This document shows positions 63,159 to 64,000 of a stretch of 64,000 bases of DNA, in pieces. This DNA comes from Anaerocolumna sp. MB42-C2 (lineage in GTDB: Bacteria; Bacillota; Clostridia; Lachnospirales; Lachnospiraceae). The position numbers and the translations under genes are program-made. Each line of letters starts with the position of its first letter. The first letter of the stretch is position 1. A model generated the notes under the pieces. The model was not told the DNA's origin, made no database searches, and worked only from the letters and a program-made list of their open reading frames with translations. The DNA lies in the NCBI RefSeq assembly GCF_030913705.1, contig NZ_CP133190.1, positions 1,240,001-1,304,000 of the forward strand, in the 5' to 3' direction.

Positions 63159-63223
63159 TGCAGAGTGTAGCAGACAGCTTTCTATGTTCCCATACAGAAT
63201 AGTATACTATCGCTTACTCTGCA
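63159..63223 (-). promoter_or_regulatory. attenuator-like hairpin in the leader of CD3324-like gene 2
   Basis: TGCAGAGT (63159-63166) pairs with ACTCTGCA (63216-63223), followed on the minus strand by CTTTATTTT. The upstream arm overlaps the stop codon of the leader peptide, so translation there would disturb the stem. An internal ATAGTATACTAT palindrome could form a competing structure. Confidence 0.6.
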
Positions 63224-63273
63224 TGGGATACTGCTTGATCGAGACTATTTCGTAAAATGATTCTGATTTTCAT
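63214..63273 (-). CDS. 19-residue leader peptide
   Basis: MKIRIILRNSLDQAVSHAE starts at an ATG with a perfect AGGAGG ten bases upstream (AGGAGGTGTAAAAGTT) and a promoter 45 bases further upstream. It ends inside the first arm of a terminator-like hairpin, the geometry of translation-controlled attenuation, as in antibiotic-inducible genes. Confidence 0.6.
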   Translation of the reverse strand: MKIRIILRNSLDQAVSHAE

Positions 63274-63316
63274 AACTTTTACACCTCCTAAAAGAAGTAC
63301 TTAACCGCTTATATAC

Positions 63317-63345
63317 ACCATAAACCAATATGTGGAATGTGTCAA
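63317..63345 (-). promoter_or_regulatory. promoter of the leader peptide/CD3324-like gene 2
   Basis: TTGACA (minus strand, 63340-63345) and TATGGT (63317-63322) with a 17-base spacer. Confidence 0.6.
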
Positions 63346-63443
63346 ATTAATTATATAATATCAAAACGGATAACCAAATAAAATGACATACAATCTAGCC
63401 GAATCCGATAAAAATATTTACATGACTGGTTCATGTCCGAGAC

Positions 63444-63869
63444 TTAGCCTTTTAGAAAAATAACCGCCCCCATTAGAAATAATATCATTCCAGCCATCTT
63501 CTTAAAACTGATTTCTGCGTTATTTATCAATGCATCAATCAGCAGCCCGCTTACCATCTGACCTGCCAGAACTAAAATTAATGTATTTGAGATACCTAGT
63601 TTAGGAATTGCTTTTGAAGACAGATAAATGATAAATGCACCAAAAAATCCTCCTATCAGCCAGATAGGATTCACAGTAGTCACTTTAGCATATCTTGGAA
63701 CATTTCCCAGGCACAGATTAATTAGCAGCATAAAAGATAAACCTACAATCAGGCTATGTAAAGTTGCAATACTTGGCGTTAAATATTTGCCAAGCTGTGA
63801 ATTGATTCCCGATTCAATTGTTGTAAAAATTCCTGCCAATATGGCCAGCAGCATTGCAAATATGTTCAT
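63444..63869 (-). CDS. DMT-superfamily transporter, YdcZ type
   Basis: A 141-residue membrane protein with five hydrophobic segments, a half-size drug/metabolite transporter of the YdcZ (DUF606) family. Characteristic stretches: FTTIESGINSQLGKYL, IGGFFGAFIIYLSSKAIPKLG and AGQMVSGLLIDA. GGGGGA precedes the ATG. Such proteins often act in pairs or as homodimers; a partner is not visible in the window. Substrate unknown. Confidence 0.9.
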   Translation of the reverse strand: MNIFAMLLAILAGIFTTIESGINSQLGKYLTPSIATLHSLIVGLSFMLLINLCLGNVPRYAKVTTVNPIWLIGGFFGAFIIYLSSKAIPKLGISNTLILVLAGQMVSGLLIDALINNAEISFKKMAGMILFLMGAVIFLKG

Positions 63870-64000
63870 AAAACTTCTTCCCCCAAATATCTATTATACA
63901 TTGTAAACTGCGAAAGCATATTTGTATTAACTGTATGAATTTGTAATACGAACAGTATCGCAATCACTTGTCATTATATTAGATATGTGGCAAAAGATTA

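Noticed and set aside
1..64000. tRNA or rRNA genes
   Set aside because: No cloverleaf with CCA-proximal pattern and no rRNA-like conserved stretch was noticed on either strand; a covariance search would settle it.

Overview
The window reads as chromosomal DNA of a low-GC, strictly anaerobic, probably spore-forming Clostridia member, most likely Lachnospiraceae. This is inferred from the A+T-rich sequence, strong AGGAGG ribosome binding sites with frequent TTG/GTG starts, and families typical of that group: GTP-type PEP carboxykinase, the DUF5685/J-protein operon, CD3324-like proteins, YesM/YesN regulators, and sugar ABC systems beside LacI regulators. No rRNA, tRNA, CRISPR array, prophage or intact insertion sequence was seen. 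Nearly every gene is on the minus strand. The plus-strand exceptions are a 53-residue protein, an AraC regulator, an NlpC/P60 peptidase and two gene remnants.

Layout. 1-8.6 kb: the start of pckG, a dCache chemoreceptor, a small protein with a sporulation-type promoter, an aldo/keto reductase with a MerR-type operator, the DUF5685/J-protein/membrane-protein operon, and mntH. 8.8-17.1 kb: a LacI-type regulator followed by four ABC half-transporters, which form two heterodimeric exporters. 17.4-27.7 kb: a carbohydrate or polyol module made of a binding lipoprotein, YesM-like kinase and YesN-like regulator (a three-part sensor), then an ABC importer (ATPase, permease, binding protein) and a sorbitol-type dehydrogenase. 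28-33 kb: a P-loop kinase, acetyltransferase, serine hydrolase, a CD3324-like protein, DUF3788 and ApbE.

33-41 kb: hexuronate (pectin) catabolism genes kduI and kduD with a discoidin-like protein and a divergent AraC regulator, then a GH32 fructan hydrolase with its own LacI repressor and a visible operator. 41-48.6 kb: a TetR remnant, a CPBP protease driven by a textbook MerR promoter beside its merR gene, an FMN-binding protein with a LuxR-type membrane regulator, and a MoxR ATPase/VWA-metallopeptidase/leucine-rich-repeat triad. 48.8-55.5 kb: a flavin-oxidase remnant, a cold-shock gene with a long structured leader, CarD, a ferredoxin-type membrane protein, glutathione peroxidase, an AraC/GyrI-like regulator and an L,D-transpeptidase.

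55.6-64 kb: a TetR-controlled locus of two PEP-dikinase/rifampicin-phosphotransferase-like proteins, the second lacking its ATP-grasp domain and followed by an MFS remnant. After this come a DUF2752 operon, an acetyltransferase, a second CD3324-like gene behind a leader peptide and attenuator-like hairpin, and a YdcZ-type DMT transporter.

The strongest leads are regulatory: a 68-bp near-perfect palindrome enclosing the tetR promoter, a perfect MerR dyad in a 19-bp spacer, a LacI operator abutting the GH32 promoter, competing hairpins between kduI and kduD, and leader peptides ahead of both CD3324-like genes. The most intriguing protein-level lead is the DUF5685 protein, whose two Asp-rich motifs recall class I isoprenoid synthases. 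All function calls come from reading the sequence; no database search was run.
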